From Bacillus sp. DTU_2020_1000418_1_SI_GHA_SEK_038 (GTDB lineage Bacteria > Bacillota > Bacilli > Bacillales > Cytobacillaceae): a DNA stretch of 64,000 nt. Position 1 is the first letter of the stretch. The number at the start of each line of letters is the position of its first letter. The translations under genes were made by a program, and so were the position numbers. The stretch spans positions 4,030,001 to 4,094,000 of the forward strand of contig NZ_CP135435.1 in assembly GCF_032341175.1 (NCBI RefSeq). The letters run 5' to 3'. The notes beneath the pieces are model-generated. The model saw nothing but the letters and a program-made list of their open reading frames with translations. It searched no databases and had not been told where the DNA came from. Shown here in pieces: positions 54,536-63,839 of this stretch.

Positions 54536-55450
54536 TCATACAACTCTACTTAGAAAATGTTCCAAAAATCGATCGGCTTCTACTTCTGTACAGACGCGAA
54601 TCTTAGGTTCACCTTCAGGATGACCGATGGTTCTCCCTACCTCTTCTCCTTCTAAAACAACCTTTACATTCATCGTTTCCGTCTTTACAAAGCTTGGATC
54701 AATGGCAACTCCCACGGCAAGTGGATCATGAAGACCACAACCGGCGATCCCTGGATAATATTTCTCATAATATCCGATATAAAACTCAGTCATATCCGCA
54801 AAAAAATGAGCCGTTTCTTTTCCAGTCTCACGCCATTCATTCACCCTTGATAGTGGCAATAATGTTTGCAAGGTTACATCTAATCCTACAAGAGTCACGT
54901 TTAAACCAGATGAGAAAACATAGTCAGCTGCTTCAGGGTCTGCGATGATATTCGCTTCAGCATACGCATTTACATTCCCTGGTACTTTTACAGCCCCACC
55001 CATCACAACGACCTCTTTAACGAGCGGGATGATTTCCGGTGCTTTTTGGATCGCTAAAGCAAGATTTGTCAGTGGTCCCACAGCAATGATCGTTATTTCA
55101 TGCGGGCGATTTTTCACCTGTTCGATCATAAAATCCGGGGCAAATTGACTCATCGCTTGAGTCGTCGGTTCGTTCTTCAACGTATTGCCTATTCCATCCT
55201 CTCCATGGACATGTCTCGCCCAAACCTCTTTTTCGCCGCGCACGAATCGTTGAGCAGCCCCTTGATAAACAGGTATTCCCGCTCCTACTTTTTCCAGAAC
55301 GGTAAGTGTATTACGAGTCGCTTCTTCTACGGGTACGTTACCGAAACAGGTCGTAAAACCAAGCAGCTCTAGTTCTGGAGAGTTTATGGAGTAAGACATC
55401 GCTAATGCATCATCAATTCCCGTATCAACATCAAATATAATCGGTTTCAA
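54536..55450 (-). CDS. Inosine-uridine-preferring nucleoside hydrolase, second gene
   Basis: I start at TTG at 55450 (MKPIIFDVDTGIDDA), placed properly after TGGTGGGA, rather than the ATG five codons upstream. The 304-residue enzyme has the calcium-binding DVDTGIDDA motif (D7, D9, D13, D14) and a C-terminal HDPLAVGVAID motif. Nucleoside hydrolases split ribonucleosides into base and ribose. It follows its paralog by 28 bases. The pair, with the nucleobase permease and deaminase at 37-41 kb, points to nucleoside salvage. Confidence 0.93.
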   Translation of the reverse strand: MKPIIFDVDTGIDDALAMSYSINSPELELLGFTTCFGNVPVEEATRNTLTVLEKVGAGIPVYQGAAQRFVRGEKEVWARHVHGEDGIGNTLKNEPTTQAMSQFAPDFMIEQVKNRPHEITIIAVGPLTNLALAIQKAPEIIPLVKEVVVMGGAVKVPGNVNAYAEANIIADPEAADYVFSSGLNVTLVGLDVTLQTLLPLSRVNEWRETGKETAHFFADMTEFYIGYYEKYYPGIAGCGLHDPLAVGVAIDPSFVKTETMNVKVVLEGEEVGRTIGHPEGEPKIRVCTEVEADRFLEHFLSRVV

Positions 55451-55478
55451 AACAAATCCCACCATTCAACAATTTAAA

Positions 55479-56426
55479 TTATTTTTTAGTATAACTTTGA
55501 AGTGCCTCAGTGACCATATTCCAAAACTTCGCATGGTCTAGTTTCAAGGCAACATTGACATTTGGTTCACGGTCGGTTACACCGTGCATATCTACTAAGG
55601 TCATTCCGTAAGTATGAACCCCGGTTGTCTCCACATCCACACGCAACTTTTTCGTCTCAACAACAGAAGGATCGATACAATACGCTACACAACAAATATC
55701 ATGTACAGGTGGATGTTCGAATCCAAATACCTCTAAATACGTTTTGCGGAAAAACACCAGTAGTTCGTTCACAAATTGCGCAACGGGATTGTCAATCGCA
55801 GCAATGCGTTCGCAAACCTCGTGAGTCGCTAAAGCTTGATGAGTAAGGTCAAGCCCCATCATCGTAATCGGAGCGCCACTCTCAAAAACAACCTTTGCAG
55901 CCTCCGCATCCACATAAATATTGAATTCTGCTGCTGGAGTCCAGTTGCCAAACGTTCCTCCACCCATGATGACAATTTCCTGTATTTTAGAAAGGATAGC
56001 CGGTTCACGTCTCATAGCCATCGCAATATTCGTTAGCGGGCCAGTAGGAACGAGTGTAATATCCCCATCTGATTCCATTAGCTTTCGAATAATAAAATCA
56101 ACAGCATGTTCCTCTTCAATCGTTTTAGTAGCCTCTGGCAGGACCGGTCCGTCCATTCCGGAATCTCCATGAATATCGGGAGCAGTTTCGCGTTTTCTGA
56201 CAAGCGGTTGACCGCTTCCTTGGAAAACAGGTACATCATACATGCCAGCAATCTCACAAACTTTTAGGGCATTCGCTGTTGTTTTCTCCACTTCAGCGTT
56301 CCCTGCTACAGTTGTAATACCGACTAATTCGATGTTTGGATTCCCTGCTGCGAGCAAAATAGCAATGGCATCATCATGACCTGGATCACAATCAAGAATA
56401 ATTTTGCGTTTCTTGTTTTCTAGCAT
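55479..56426 (-). CDS. Inosine-uridine-preferring nucleoside hydrolase, first gene
   Basis: The 315-residue protein starts MLENKKRKIILDCDPGHDDA with the DCDPGHDDA calcium and ribose site (D12, D14, D18, D19). NFGNW-like and VHDICCVAYCIDP segments give the C-terminal active-site histidine. AAAAGGACGGTATTTTT precedes the ATG. It is a distinct paralog of the next gene, so substrate range may differ between the two. No transporter lies in the same operon. Confidence 0.93.
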   Translation of the reverse strand: MLENKKRKIILDCDPGHDDAIAILLAAGNPNIELVGITTVAGNAEVEKTTANALKVCEIAGMYDVPVFQGSGQPLVRKRETAPDIHGDSGMDGPVLPEATKTIEEEHAVDFIIRKLMESDGDITLVPTGPLTNIAMAMRREPAILSKIQEIVIMGGGTFGNWTPAAEFNIYVDAEAAKVVFESGAPITMMGLDLTHQALATHEVCERIAAIDNPVAQFVNELLVFFRKTYLEVFGFEHPPVHDICCVAYCIDPSVVETKKLRVDVETTGVHTYGMTLVDMHGVTDREPNVNVALKLDHAKFWNMVTEALQSYTKK

Positions 56427-56817
56427 AGAAAAATACCGTCCTTTTCATTACTTTGTAAATGCCACACATAAAGAATCTACTATTTATTATGCTTTCATAG
56501 GGCATATATCAATCGAGCTAAAATGGTGATTTAAGAATAAAACCACTTGATTTCAATTTGCATATCCTCCCTTTTGATTGAAAGCGATGACAAAAAAGAA
56601 TGCTCAACATAACACAATCTTATAATATCAAATTTTCACATAAAAAAGAAAAACGATCTCAAAGGTAAATGAGACCATTTCAACATTCCTTATATAAAAG
56701 AACACAGACCGACAGCATTGGTATCTACTAAATTTGAGTGCTTTATTTTTGGGTCATACCTATCATAGCAATGCCAAAGCATCCATAAACTTTCTCGCTC
56801 TATCTTCCTGCCCTTCT

Positions 56818-56892
56818 TAATTAATCGTTTGATTAACACCACATGCCTTGCCACACAAGGCTTCTCGGCATTCAATCAAACGATTGATTATA
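56818..56892. repeat. Family E repeat, palindrome pair
   Basis: TTAATTAATCGTTTGATTAA and ATTCAATCAAACGATTGATT flank a TGCCTTGCCACACAAGGC hairpin. A related single palindrome (TATTAATCAAACGATTGTTT) lies at 57263. Between 56427 and 57498 no supported gene was found. Confidence 0.75.
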
Positions 56893-56979
56893 TGAAACAT
56901 ACTGTAAAACAAAATTTTTCAGGTTGTCACTGTGACCGTTCCAAATGAAAGCACATTTTAATCAAATGTTGTAAACACA

Positions 56980-57245
56980 TACACATTATCCGCCAAATGT
57001 TCATTTATCCTATGGAAAAATGTGCTTTTATTAAGTTGTTTTGTAATCTAAGTTATACTAATCCTGTTTTGACCACTCAAAATACATAATGTGAGATTAA
57101 AATTAAACTTTTGCAGGGGGAATGGAGGGTTTATCAGCCAAATTTGGTAGTTTGTAAGCCAGATTGAGGAGTTTATCAGCCAATTCCAGGCGGTTGTCAG
57201 CCAAATCGACTGGTTTGTCAGCCAATTCCACTTGTGGCGCACCCC
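56980..57245. repeat. Family B element upstream of the S-layer gene
   Basis: It has the shared leader (TTTTGTAATCTAAGTTATAC, then AAACTTTTGCAGGGGG) and five CAGCCA or AAGCCA units between 57131 and 57225. Confidence 0.85.
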
Positions 57246-57498
57246 CCCACAGACACCAGCCCATATTAATCAAACGATTGTTTAAATATTATGAACACAT
57301 ACACATTCCCATCCAAATATTTAAAAAAGCTGACATTAACATGGCTTTGACCTTTGAAAATAGCATTCTCTAGCAAGGAAAAGCCCCACCTAGCCCACTT
57401 TTTCCTATTTATCTCCCCCCAAAAATCTCTTAAAATGGTACTATACGTATATAAACACTACCAAAAATCCCACTTTTTTGAATTAAGGAGAATAGCTA

Positions 57499-60051
57499 AT
57501 GAGGAAACAAAAAGCACTTAAAGTAGTGAGCGCTTCAATGATAACAAGCTCTGCATTTGTCGCTTCTTCACCTGTTGGGGCGGCTGCAGCCAGTAATGTG
57601 GACAAGCTGGTGAAGGAAGCCAAGGAATTAGGAACGATTTTAAAATGGGCAATTTCTATTGAAGGAAGTGCAGATGGGAAAACGCGCCCCATGGCAGCTT
57701 ACAATGCAACTAAGGAAGCTTATAATAAAGCTGTAAACGCCGTTAAAACACTGCCTGCTGCTCAAAAGAATACATACATGGCTGATCTGGAAAAAAACGT
57801 AAAGCTGCATATCGACCGAACCATGTCGTATATTGACGCGCTTACGGCTGGAGAAAAAATTAAGGAGAAACAGCAAGCTCTAGCCAATCAACTAGATCGA
57901 AATTTAATAAATGACGACACCGAAAAGGCCTACCATGAACTGACAAGAGAAATCCGCAAGCAAGCACTGCTTTTAGACCGTGTTTACGGACAGACAACTC
58001 GAGAATTAATCCGCTCTCAATACAAGTATTCTGCGGAGAAGATTCGCGATAACACCATGTACGCCGTCACAGTAAAAATGGCAATCGACAAGGCTTCAAA
58101 AGCATTGACCGAAAAGGATACCCGAACGGCTGAAAGATATATGAACGAGGCTAAGAAATACCTAAACTATGTAGAAAATTCAAATATAAAAAACACGCTA
58201 AACAATCGCTTCAATTCGATTGCACAAACAACAGTCCCAACGATCATTAAGGTAACAGCTTCCGAACCAAAACGAATCAAAGTTGAATTTAATAGTAAAA
58301 TGCTATCCGAAAATAGTACAAATGGGGCCGAAAATACAGCCAATTACTCGGTTAATGGCAAAACTATTAAACAGGTAAAGCTAGTAGATGATAAGAAAAC
58401 GGCCATTATTGAATTATATGAACCCCTTAATACGAATTCAAGCTATACCGTAACGATTAAAAAGAACATTCAAACGGATAATAATACCGCGCTTGGTTCT
58501 GCGGATATCGTTACTTCCTTTGTATTTTTTGATAGCGGAAAGCCGACAGTCAATTTTGTTACAGCCGATCCAAATGGAGGCATTGAAATCAAGTTTTCTG
58601 AATTAATCTCGGCAAGTTCACCTATTGCCATTACGATAGAAGGAAAAACGGTTTCCTATTCTTCTATCTATCAGGACACAGATACAGTCGTTGTGCCAGG
58701 TTCAGAAATGAAGCGACTGGGTTTGCAGAAAGGGAATTTCTATTCCATCGTTTTTACCGGTGCAAGGGACCTCGTTTCCCCGAGTGCAAATACGATGGAT
58801 ACTTATAGCGGAAGATTTCATTACAATGCAATGGCTGACACCATGCCACCAGAGGTTCGAAGCATTCAAGCCAAGGATGAGAGAACTTTTACGCTGGAAT
58901 TTAGTGAACCATTAACAGATCTAGCTGCTGCGAATCTTGTCATAACGAAAGGGAGTACAGCGATTAGACCAACATCTGTTAAGGATGTTTCAGGCGGGCT
59001 CAAAACAAAGTACGAAATTGAACTGCCTGCAACGATTTACGCTGCCACTGATTCGTCAGCGTTCTTAAATGTCCAAATCAAATCGTTTAAGGACACAGCT
59101 AATAATATGGGGAATACAACTGATCGTACGGTTACCATGATCAGGGATCTAACTCCACCACAATTTGCGGGCATACGATATGATGTTTCAAAAAATGAAA
59201 TCCAGATCACGTTCAGCAAAACATTAAAAACGGGAACACCATTTATTAATAAAATGACCATGTATGACCATAAAAATGACCCAATTAGACCAGTTGTGAA
59301 GCAAAACAACGGCAATATGATGATTATCGATGCAAAAAACTTAATAGATGGAAATTATGTCATTAATGCTGACGCAGGATTGGTGAAGGATACATCAACC
59401 GCTCAAAATGATAGTCTGCCGTTTAGGGTAGCCGTGACAAAGAAGGCGGACATTGTTAAACCACAAGTAACCATCGTCCAAGGACCAAAAAACGGACAAT
59501 TTAAAGCGGTATTTAGTGAACCTGTTACAATGGATTCATTAATAAATCCGGCTAACTATTTAATTAATGGGGCAATGCTTCCTGCTGGCACAGATTTTAC
59601 CGATATCACCGACCAAAAAATAGTAACGATTACCCTACCAGAAGGGGCCATTCCAACTACAACTAGTTATTCTATTACAGTAAGAGGGGTAAAGGATTTA
59701 TCTGATAATGAAAATAACCTTCATCATGGAACGGTTACGATTGTTGACAATACTCTACCTGTCTTACAATCAGCAACGTTAAATAACAACAATGATTTGA
59801 TTTTGACATTCTCTGAAAATATCGTAATCCCAACTAACCAACAAATTATCCTAAGTTTGATAGTCGGTGGTCAAGGTTTAGATTCTACTAAGTATTCTGT
59901 AGGCGGGATTAATGGAAATGAGTTGACTATTACACCTCGAAACGGGGCTTCTTTTTCTGGGAATAATATCTTCGTCGAAACAAATACAAATTCAAAGATT
60001 ACTGATCAGGCTGGAAATAAGACTAAACAAAGCAGTGCGTTGATTCCGTGA
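57499..60051 (+). CDS. S-layer-type surface protein (SbsC-like N-terminus, Ig-like domains)
   Basis: The 850-residue protein starts behind ATTAAGGAGAATAGC and has a signal peptide to about residue 31 (ASMITSSAFVASSPVGAAAA). Residues 32-250 are helical and match the cell-wall-polymer-binding region of Geobacillus SbsC (LLLDRVYGQTTRELIRSQY closely parallels VILDRVYGKTTRDLLRS), a type that lacks SLH motifs. The rest is a series of beta-sandwich domains with SbsA-type Ig-like motifs (IKVEFNSKM, IEIKFSELIS, FTLEFSEPL, IQITFSKTL, LILTFSENI). It should form or decorate the outer crystalline layer. A terminator follows. Confidence 0.9.
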   Translation: MRKQKALKVVSASMITSSAFVASSPVGAAAASNVDKLVKEAKELGTILKWAISIEGSADGKTRPMAAYNATKEAYNKAVNAVKTLPAAQKNTYMADLEKNVKLHIDRTMSYIDALTAGEKIKEKQQALANQLDRNLINDDTEKAYHELTREIRKQALLLDRVYGQTTRELIRSQYKYSAEKIRDNTMYAVTVKMAIDKASKALTEKDTRTAERYMNEAKKYLNYVENSNIKNTLNNRFNSIAQTTVPTIIKVTASEPKRIKVEFNSKMLSENSTNGAENTANYSVNGKTIKQVKLVDDKKTAIIELYEPLNTNSSYTVTIKKNIQTDNNTALGSADIVTSFVFFDSGKPTVNFVTADPNGGIEIKFSELISASSPIAITIEGKTVSYSSIYQDTDTVVVPGSEMKRLGLQKGNFYSIVFTGARDLVSPSANTMDTYSGRFHYNAMADTMPPEVRSIQAKDERTFTLEFSEPLTDLAAANLVITKGSTAIRPTSVKDVSGGLKTKYEIELPATIYAATDSSAFLNVQIKSFKDTANNMGNTTDRTVTMIRDLTPPQFAGIRYDVSKNEIQITFSKTLKTGTPFINKMTMYDHKNDPIRPVVKQNNGNMMIIDAKNLIDGNYVINADAGLVKDTSTAQNDSLPFRVAVTKKADIVKPQVTIVQGPKNGQFKAVFSEPVTMDSLINPANYLINGAMLPAGTDFTDITDQKIVTITLPEGAIPTTTSYSITVRGVKDLSDNENNLHHGTVTIVDNTLPVLQSATLNNNNDLILTFSENIVIPTNQQIILSLIVGGQGLDSTKYSVGGINGNELTITPRNGASFSGNNIFVETNTNSKITDQAGNKTKQSSALIP

Positions 60052-60104
60052 TTCATGAAGAATGAAAATGATAAAAAGTAAGCTATCAAAGCTTCTTGAA
60101 AAAT

Positions 60105-60148
60105 GGGGCAGTCAAGAACGTCAGCTTCTTAACTTTCTTGACTACCCC
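60105..60148 (+). terminator. Terminator-like hairpin after the S-layer gene
   Basis: GGGGCAGTCAAGAA and TTCTTGACTACCCC form a long stem with one mismatch; the T tail is weak. Confidence 0.6.
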
Positions 60149-60199
60149 GATAACTAGAGGGGGAAAATCTTAATACGTTCCTTTCTAATATCCATCTTT

Positions 60200-60228
60200 T
60201 TGCATTTTCAGGTATAATAACATATAAT
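60200..60228 (+). promoter_or_regulatory. Promoter of the predicted antisense antitoxin RNA
   Basis: TTGCAT at 60200 and TATAAT at 60223 are exactly 17 bases apart and point toward the 3' end of the minus-strand toxin gene, the arrangement of txpA/ratA-type loci. Confidence 0.6.
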
Positions 60229-60235
60229 AATTTAT

Positions 60236-60380
60236 ATAATAAAAATGATCGAGTGCTGCTAACACCCGATCAATGCAACTACATGCCGCATGAAGAGCGG
60301 CTGACCAACTGAAATATGAAGAATTACAAAAAGAAGTTAATTACCCTACTCTTTGGTCGGAGCGGCGGGCGATTACTTCT
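60236..60380 (+). ncRNA. Predicted antisense RNA antitoxin (RatA-like position)
   Basis: Transcription from the promoter at 60200-60228 would overlap the toxin mRNA's 3' region in antisense. A GCCGCATGAAGAGCGGC hairpin lies in its middle. The 3' end is a guess; no sequence match to a known antitoxin RNA is claimed. Confidence 0.4.
60240..60271 (-). terminator. Terminator of the type I toxin mRNA
   Basis: On the minus strand GATCGGGTG pairs with CACTCGATC (one mismatch) and is followed by ATTTTTATT. Confidence 0.65.
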
Positions 60381-60486
60381 TTTTTCTTTTGGTGACGACT
60401 GCGATGATTGCTACTATCGCTGTTAAAGCTGTAGCCAGAAAAATGCCAAATTGAATTAGCATGTTCATTGCTTCGTATGTCACCAT
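60373..60486 (-). CDS. Type I toxin, holin-like membrane peptide (TxpA/BsrE-like), 37 residues
   Basis: The peptide MVTYEAMNMLIQFGIFLATA, then LTAIVAIIAVVTKRKKK, has the family layout: a short N-terminal (M)(S/V)TYEA(L/M) start, one membrane helix and a lysine-rich end. AAAGGGGGTGTTT provides a strong ribosome site. A ~95-base leader shared with two decayed copies lies before it, and a promoter for an antisense RNA faces its 3' end. Such peptides insert into the membrane and kill or depolarise the cell unless their mRNA is silenced. It is too short for ordinary gene callers. Confidence 0.78.
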   Translation of the reverse strand: MVTYEAMNMLIQFGIFLATALTAIVAIIAVVTKRKKK

Positions 60487-60639
60487 TTAAACACCCCCTT
60501 TCTTTCAGGGAGTGCCAACCGCCCATCCGCTTTATGTAGTTGCTAGTTTCATATTATCATTTTCAACTCAAACAAACTAGCCACATACGAACATTCGTCC
60601 CCATTTTATTCACTTTCAAAAGTCCTTCTATTCATTGAA

Positions 60640-60910
60640 GATTGGTTTCACTGCATGTTACCTGCCAAATACTCATTTTTCCACCGATAAAGGTGCGGCA
60701 TTAATTTAGCTGTTTTGTAATTTATGCTGTACTTAACCTCATTAAGGCCTCCAAAACCACATATGGAGAGGTGAAAATTCACTTTATATAGGAGTTTGGT
60801 AGTTTTATCAGCCAGATTGACTAGTTTATCAGCCAAATTGATTAGTTTATCAGCCAATTCCAGGTGGTTATCAGCCAAAACGACTGGTTTATCAGCCAAC
60901 TCCCCAAACT
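60640..60910. repeat. Family B element, copy near 60.8 kb
   Basis: Shared leader (AAGATTGGTTTCACTGCA, TTTTGTAATTTATGCTGTAC) is followed by five TATCAGCCA units at 21-base steps (about 60806-60898). The minus-strand frame reads LADKLINLADKLVNLADK heptads; no ribosome site. Confidence 0.85.
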
Positions 60911-61062
60911 GGCACTCAACTCAAGCAAACACCATCTAAATTCTGCTGGATCACACTTTTCGAGTGGTCCGTTTCAAAGCTTACATTTTAAAAAGAATTC
61001 CCCACCCCCTGTCCTTTCCCACCCTAATTCCATATGTAACAAGTAAAGGGTGGTGCATTTAA

Positions 61063-61923
61063 ATGAATTTAAAATCTGGCAATATCAAACAGTTCCAGTC
61101 ATTTTCACAGTTTAAGAGTTTAGAAGAATTTAATTCTCATATTGAAATGTGGATGTCGGTTCATAAGGACAAGCTTTCGAAGGGGGAGCTTGTCGGATTG
61201 AAGCGGCTTATTCGCTTTGCGGCGAAAGTGCCGGGTGTGTGTAATGCGAAAATCGGGACGGTATTAAAAGCGATCCACGAGGAGTTCAACGGCAACGGAA
61301 TTTCCCGCTCTACCTTCAAAAGAATGATTGCAAAGGCCACAGAACATGGCATCATGTCAGTCCATGAAACGGAGAGAAAAAACGGTTCACAGTCCAGCAA
61401 CCTATATGTGTTCAATCGTTTTCCTAACAGTGAACCACCTAAGAAGGAAAAATTGGACTCCCCTATTAAAACTAGCAATCTTTCTAAAACTAATAATAAA
61501 AACAATAAAAAACGTAACGTGTACGATACGTGTCTCGATCACACCTATACAAGTGACCGTGTGCCTAATGACTTTGTTCAAGTGGTTAAGTACTTTTTTC
61601 CTGAAGCCAAAAGCATTGAGGAATTCTGGAAAATGACTGGCATTGCTGCTTATCGCCATAACCGGGAAACCGACAAGGAGAGAGTGCTATCCATAGCCAA
61701 TCAATCCATGAAACAGCTCATTCGAAAAATGAAAACAGCTGCCAAGGTCACCAAGCCTATTGCCTATTACTACGGAATTCTAGATAAAAAATTTCAGGAG
61801 CTCTATTTCGAAGAGCTTTACGAAATGGACTTTCCCGCAACAATACAAACGGATAAATCTCTGGCTCCATCCCAAATGGGCGAGCTTTTTAGGGACGTCA
61901 TATTTGGTTCTACAGCGACATAA
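61063..61923 (+). CDS. Winged-helix DNA-binding protein, 286 residues
   Basis: GTAAAGGGTGGTGC precedes the ATG. Residues about 40-120 (KGELVGLKRLIRFAAKVPGV, then ISRSTFKRMIAKATEHGIMS) form a winged-helix like those of replication initiators or DnaD-like regulators, followed by an asparagine/lysine-rich linker (SKTNNKNNKKR). The C-terminal region from about 160 is a helical domain ending RDVIFGSTAT. It is placed 270 bases before the sigma factor gene on the same strand. Role unknown; DNA binding is a fair inference. Confidence 0.72.
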   Translation: MNLKSGNIKQFQSFSQFKSLEEFNSHIEMWMSVHKDKLSKGELVGLKRLIRFAAKVPGVCNAKIGTVLKAIHEEFNGNGISRSTFKRMIAKATEHGIMSVHETERKNGSQSSNLYVFNRFPNSEPPKKEKLDSPIKTSNLSKTNNKNNKKRNVYDTCLDHTYTSDRVPNDFVQVVKYFFPEAKSIEEFWKMTGIAAYRHNRETDKERVLSIANQSMKQLIRKMKTAAKVTKPIAYYYGILDKKFQELYFEELYEMDFPATIQTDKSLAPSQMGELFRDVIFGSTAT

Positions 61924-62196
61924 TCAGTTTTTCTGCCCATAATACTGTTCCACTATCGACTTTTCCATTAAGCAACTGGGACAAGGAACCCGTCCCTCAG
62001 ACCCAATTTTGCACAAAAAGGGACCAAAATCCATATTTTACGTTCAAAATTCCTTTTTGATGCTGTTTTTCGACTTTTCACCCCCTGTTTTGCGTTCAAA
62101 TTGGATTTTGATCGGGTCGATGGTCAAGTGCTTTCCAAGTATGCTCTAGATAACCCGGGAATACATGGTAAAGCGCGCTTTCTGAAGGGATTTCTG

Positions 62197-62688
62197 ATGG
62201 AAAGCTTTGAACAGGTCACAGATCAATATACGCCGATGATTTACAAGATTATTTCGTCTTTAAGCATCTATACGAACAAGGATGAGTTTTTTCAGGTTGG
62301 TCTTATTGCGTTATGGGAAGCGTATGAGCGTTTTGATGCAGAAAAAGGAATCTTCACGAGTTTCGCATATGCCTATATTAGAGGACGATTGCAGACGGAA
62401 ATGACGAGAATGAATCGGCATGCGGATAAAACGGTGCACGTGCAGGAGAAGTTTTTAGAGGATATCGAGGACGATTTCAACTTCTGTACTATGGACGAAG
62501 ATATTCTTCTTTCCTATTGCCAGGCGGGGAAGTTAACAGAGAATCAGACAAAATGGGTTCTATATACATTTTTAAAAGAACTAACAGTCTCAGAGATTGC
62601 TGCCATTGAACAAGTATCTTTATCTGCCGTGAAAAACTGGCGAACGGGAGCGAAAGAAAAGCTTAGAATAGCGAATACTATATTATAA
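62197..62688 (+). CDS. Sigma-70-family factor, short SigH-like type
   Basis: I choose the ATG at 62197 (GAAGGGATTTCT before it) and not a frame that begins 96 bases earlier. The 163-residue protein has region 2 (MIYKIISSLSIYTNKDEFFQ, VGLIALWEAYERFDAEKGIF, then TSFAYAYIRGRLQTEM) for core and -10 binding, and region 4 (TVSEIAAIEQVSLSAVKNWR) for -35 contact. It lacks regions 1 and 3, like the SigH/competence-type or ECF-like short sigmas. The ComK paralog 600 bases downstream suggests a joint role in competence or stress transcription. Confidence 0.85.
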   Translation: MESFEQVTDQYTPMIYKIISSLSIYTNKDEFFQVGLIALWEAYERFDAEKGIFTSFAYAYIRGRLQTEMTRMNRHADKTVHVQEKFLEDIEDDFNFCTMDEDILLSYCQAGKLTENQTKWVLYTFLKELTVSEIAAIEQVSLSAVKNWRTGAKEKLRIANTIL

Positions 62689-62693
62689 GATTC

Positions 62694-62755
62694 AAGGTGC
62701 CTGGCTCCACATAATACTAACATCTTGTATCGTGGCGCCTGGCACTTTTCTCCGA
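62694..62755 (+). terminator. Inverted-repeat terminator after the sigma factor
   Basis: GGTGCCTGGCTCCAC and GTGGCGCCTGGCAC form an imperfect long stem with TTTTCTCC after it; GTGCCTGGCAC-type stems are common between genes in Bacillus. Confidence 0.55.
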
Positions 62756-62984
62756 AAAATGATTATTCACAATAATGTAACATTTGTTCATTTCGTATGA
62801 ATTCTTATCCTTTTTTCTACATAACCCTGATATACCAACGTTTCATGATTGATAGATTTATCATTTCTCCATCGATTCTATCGCCGGATTTTATAAATTT
62901 TTCCTTAGGGAAACAAATGGGAACTACTCTGCATGGTGGAAAGTGTCTCTTTATAATCTAATAGGTTTAGAAAGGAGACTAGCA

Positions 62985-63236
62985 GTGAAAACTTTAAATT
63001 TGAATTACATAGGTCACACCTTGAAAAGGCTAAGAAAATCAAATCTTTTACGTCAGGAGGAATTTGCCAATCAGTGTAACGAGCTAGATCGAAAAACAAT
63101 CAGTTTACTAGAAAACAATAAGCAAGTGCCGCTCCTAAGCACGATTAGTTCACTAGCAAAAGGATTACAAATGACCCCGTCTGAACTGCTAAAAGAAATT
63201 GAAGATGATTTACTTAAAGGAAGGTATGAAAATTAA
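62985..63236 (+). CDS. Small XRE-family DNA-binding protein, 83 residues
   Basis: The protein starts at GTG right after AAAGGAGACTAGCA; an ATG 14 codons upstream has no ribosome site. It is a single helix-turn-helix domain (HTLKRLRKSNLLRQEEFANQ, then LDRKTISLLENNKQVPLLST) plus a short acidic/basic tail, with no sensing domain. It lies 33 bases ahead of the ComK paralog and is probably co-transcribed and regulatory for it. Confidence 0.82.
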   Translation: MKTLNLNYIGHTLKRLRKSNLLRQEEFANQCNELDRKTISLLENNKQVPLLSTISSLAKGLQMTPSELLKEIEDDLLKGRYEN

Positions 63237-63269
63237 TAGGCATGTTGCCTGCCAAAGGAGCCGATTCAC

Positions 63270-63797
63270 TTGTTTATGAGATCCCGCTATACGATAACGA
63301 AACAATTGATGAGCATGACAGGTTATTTTGATCGCTATGGAAAAATGTGCACACTTGTCACAGAAACTAGGAAAACATTTATGGTCGATCAATCCCCACT
63401 AGAAATTCTTGATGAAAGCATTCGCTGCATCGGCTATGATCTAAAAGGTGCTATGATAACATCCAAGCGACTGTTGGGCAATGTCCATCATTGCCCCGTT
63501 CTGGTCAACCCCATCCACAGAATTGTCTTGTTCCCGACCAAATCAGCTCTACACGAAGAGTGCACCTGGTTTAACCCCGTTCACATCAAGAGAACAATCA
63601 GCCTCAACAACCAAACAACAATCACGTTCAGTAACGGCCAAACCATAACCATCCCAGCGAAACTATCCTCTTTCAACTGCAAAATCAAAAGAGCAGAACA
63701 TTTAGAGGAAATGACGAGAGATTCTATATTCTTTATTATAAATGGTCATGATCATCGTATGAAGAAACGAAAGAAGAAAGGCAACCACTTGCCTTAG
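63270..63797 (+). CDS. ComK-family competence transcription factor paralog
   Basis: Translation likely starts at TTG nine bases after AAAGGAGCC. The 175-residue protein aligns along its length with ComK: SPLEILDESIRCIGYDLKGA, then HHCPVLVNPIHRIVLFPT, CTWFNPVHIKRT and TITFSNGQTITIPAKLSSFN. ComK binds paired A/T boxes and switches on DNA-uptake genes. The end here is short and very basic (HDHRMKKRKKKGNHLP) rather than the acidic, MecA-sensitive tail of the canonical protein, so stability control may differ. It ends the regulatory cluster. Confidence 0.85.
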   Translation: MFMRSRYTITKQLMSMTGYFDRYGKMCTLVTETRKTFMVDQSPLEILDESIRCIGYDLKGAMITSKRLLGNVHHCPVLVNPIHRIVLFPTKSALHEECTWFNPVHIKRTISLNNQTTITFSNGQTITIPAKLSSFNCKIKRAEHLEEMTRDSIFFIINGHDHRMKKRKKKGNHLP

Positions 63798-63839
63798 TGG
63801 GACGGAGGGATAGACTCTTTAGGCCCAGGTATTACAGAC

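Noticed and set aside
56690..56875. 61-codon minus-strand frame ending in LCSFI
   Set aside because: It runs through a family E palindrome and lacks a ribosome site.
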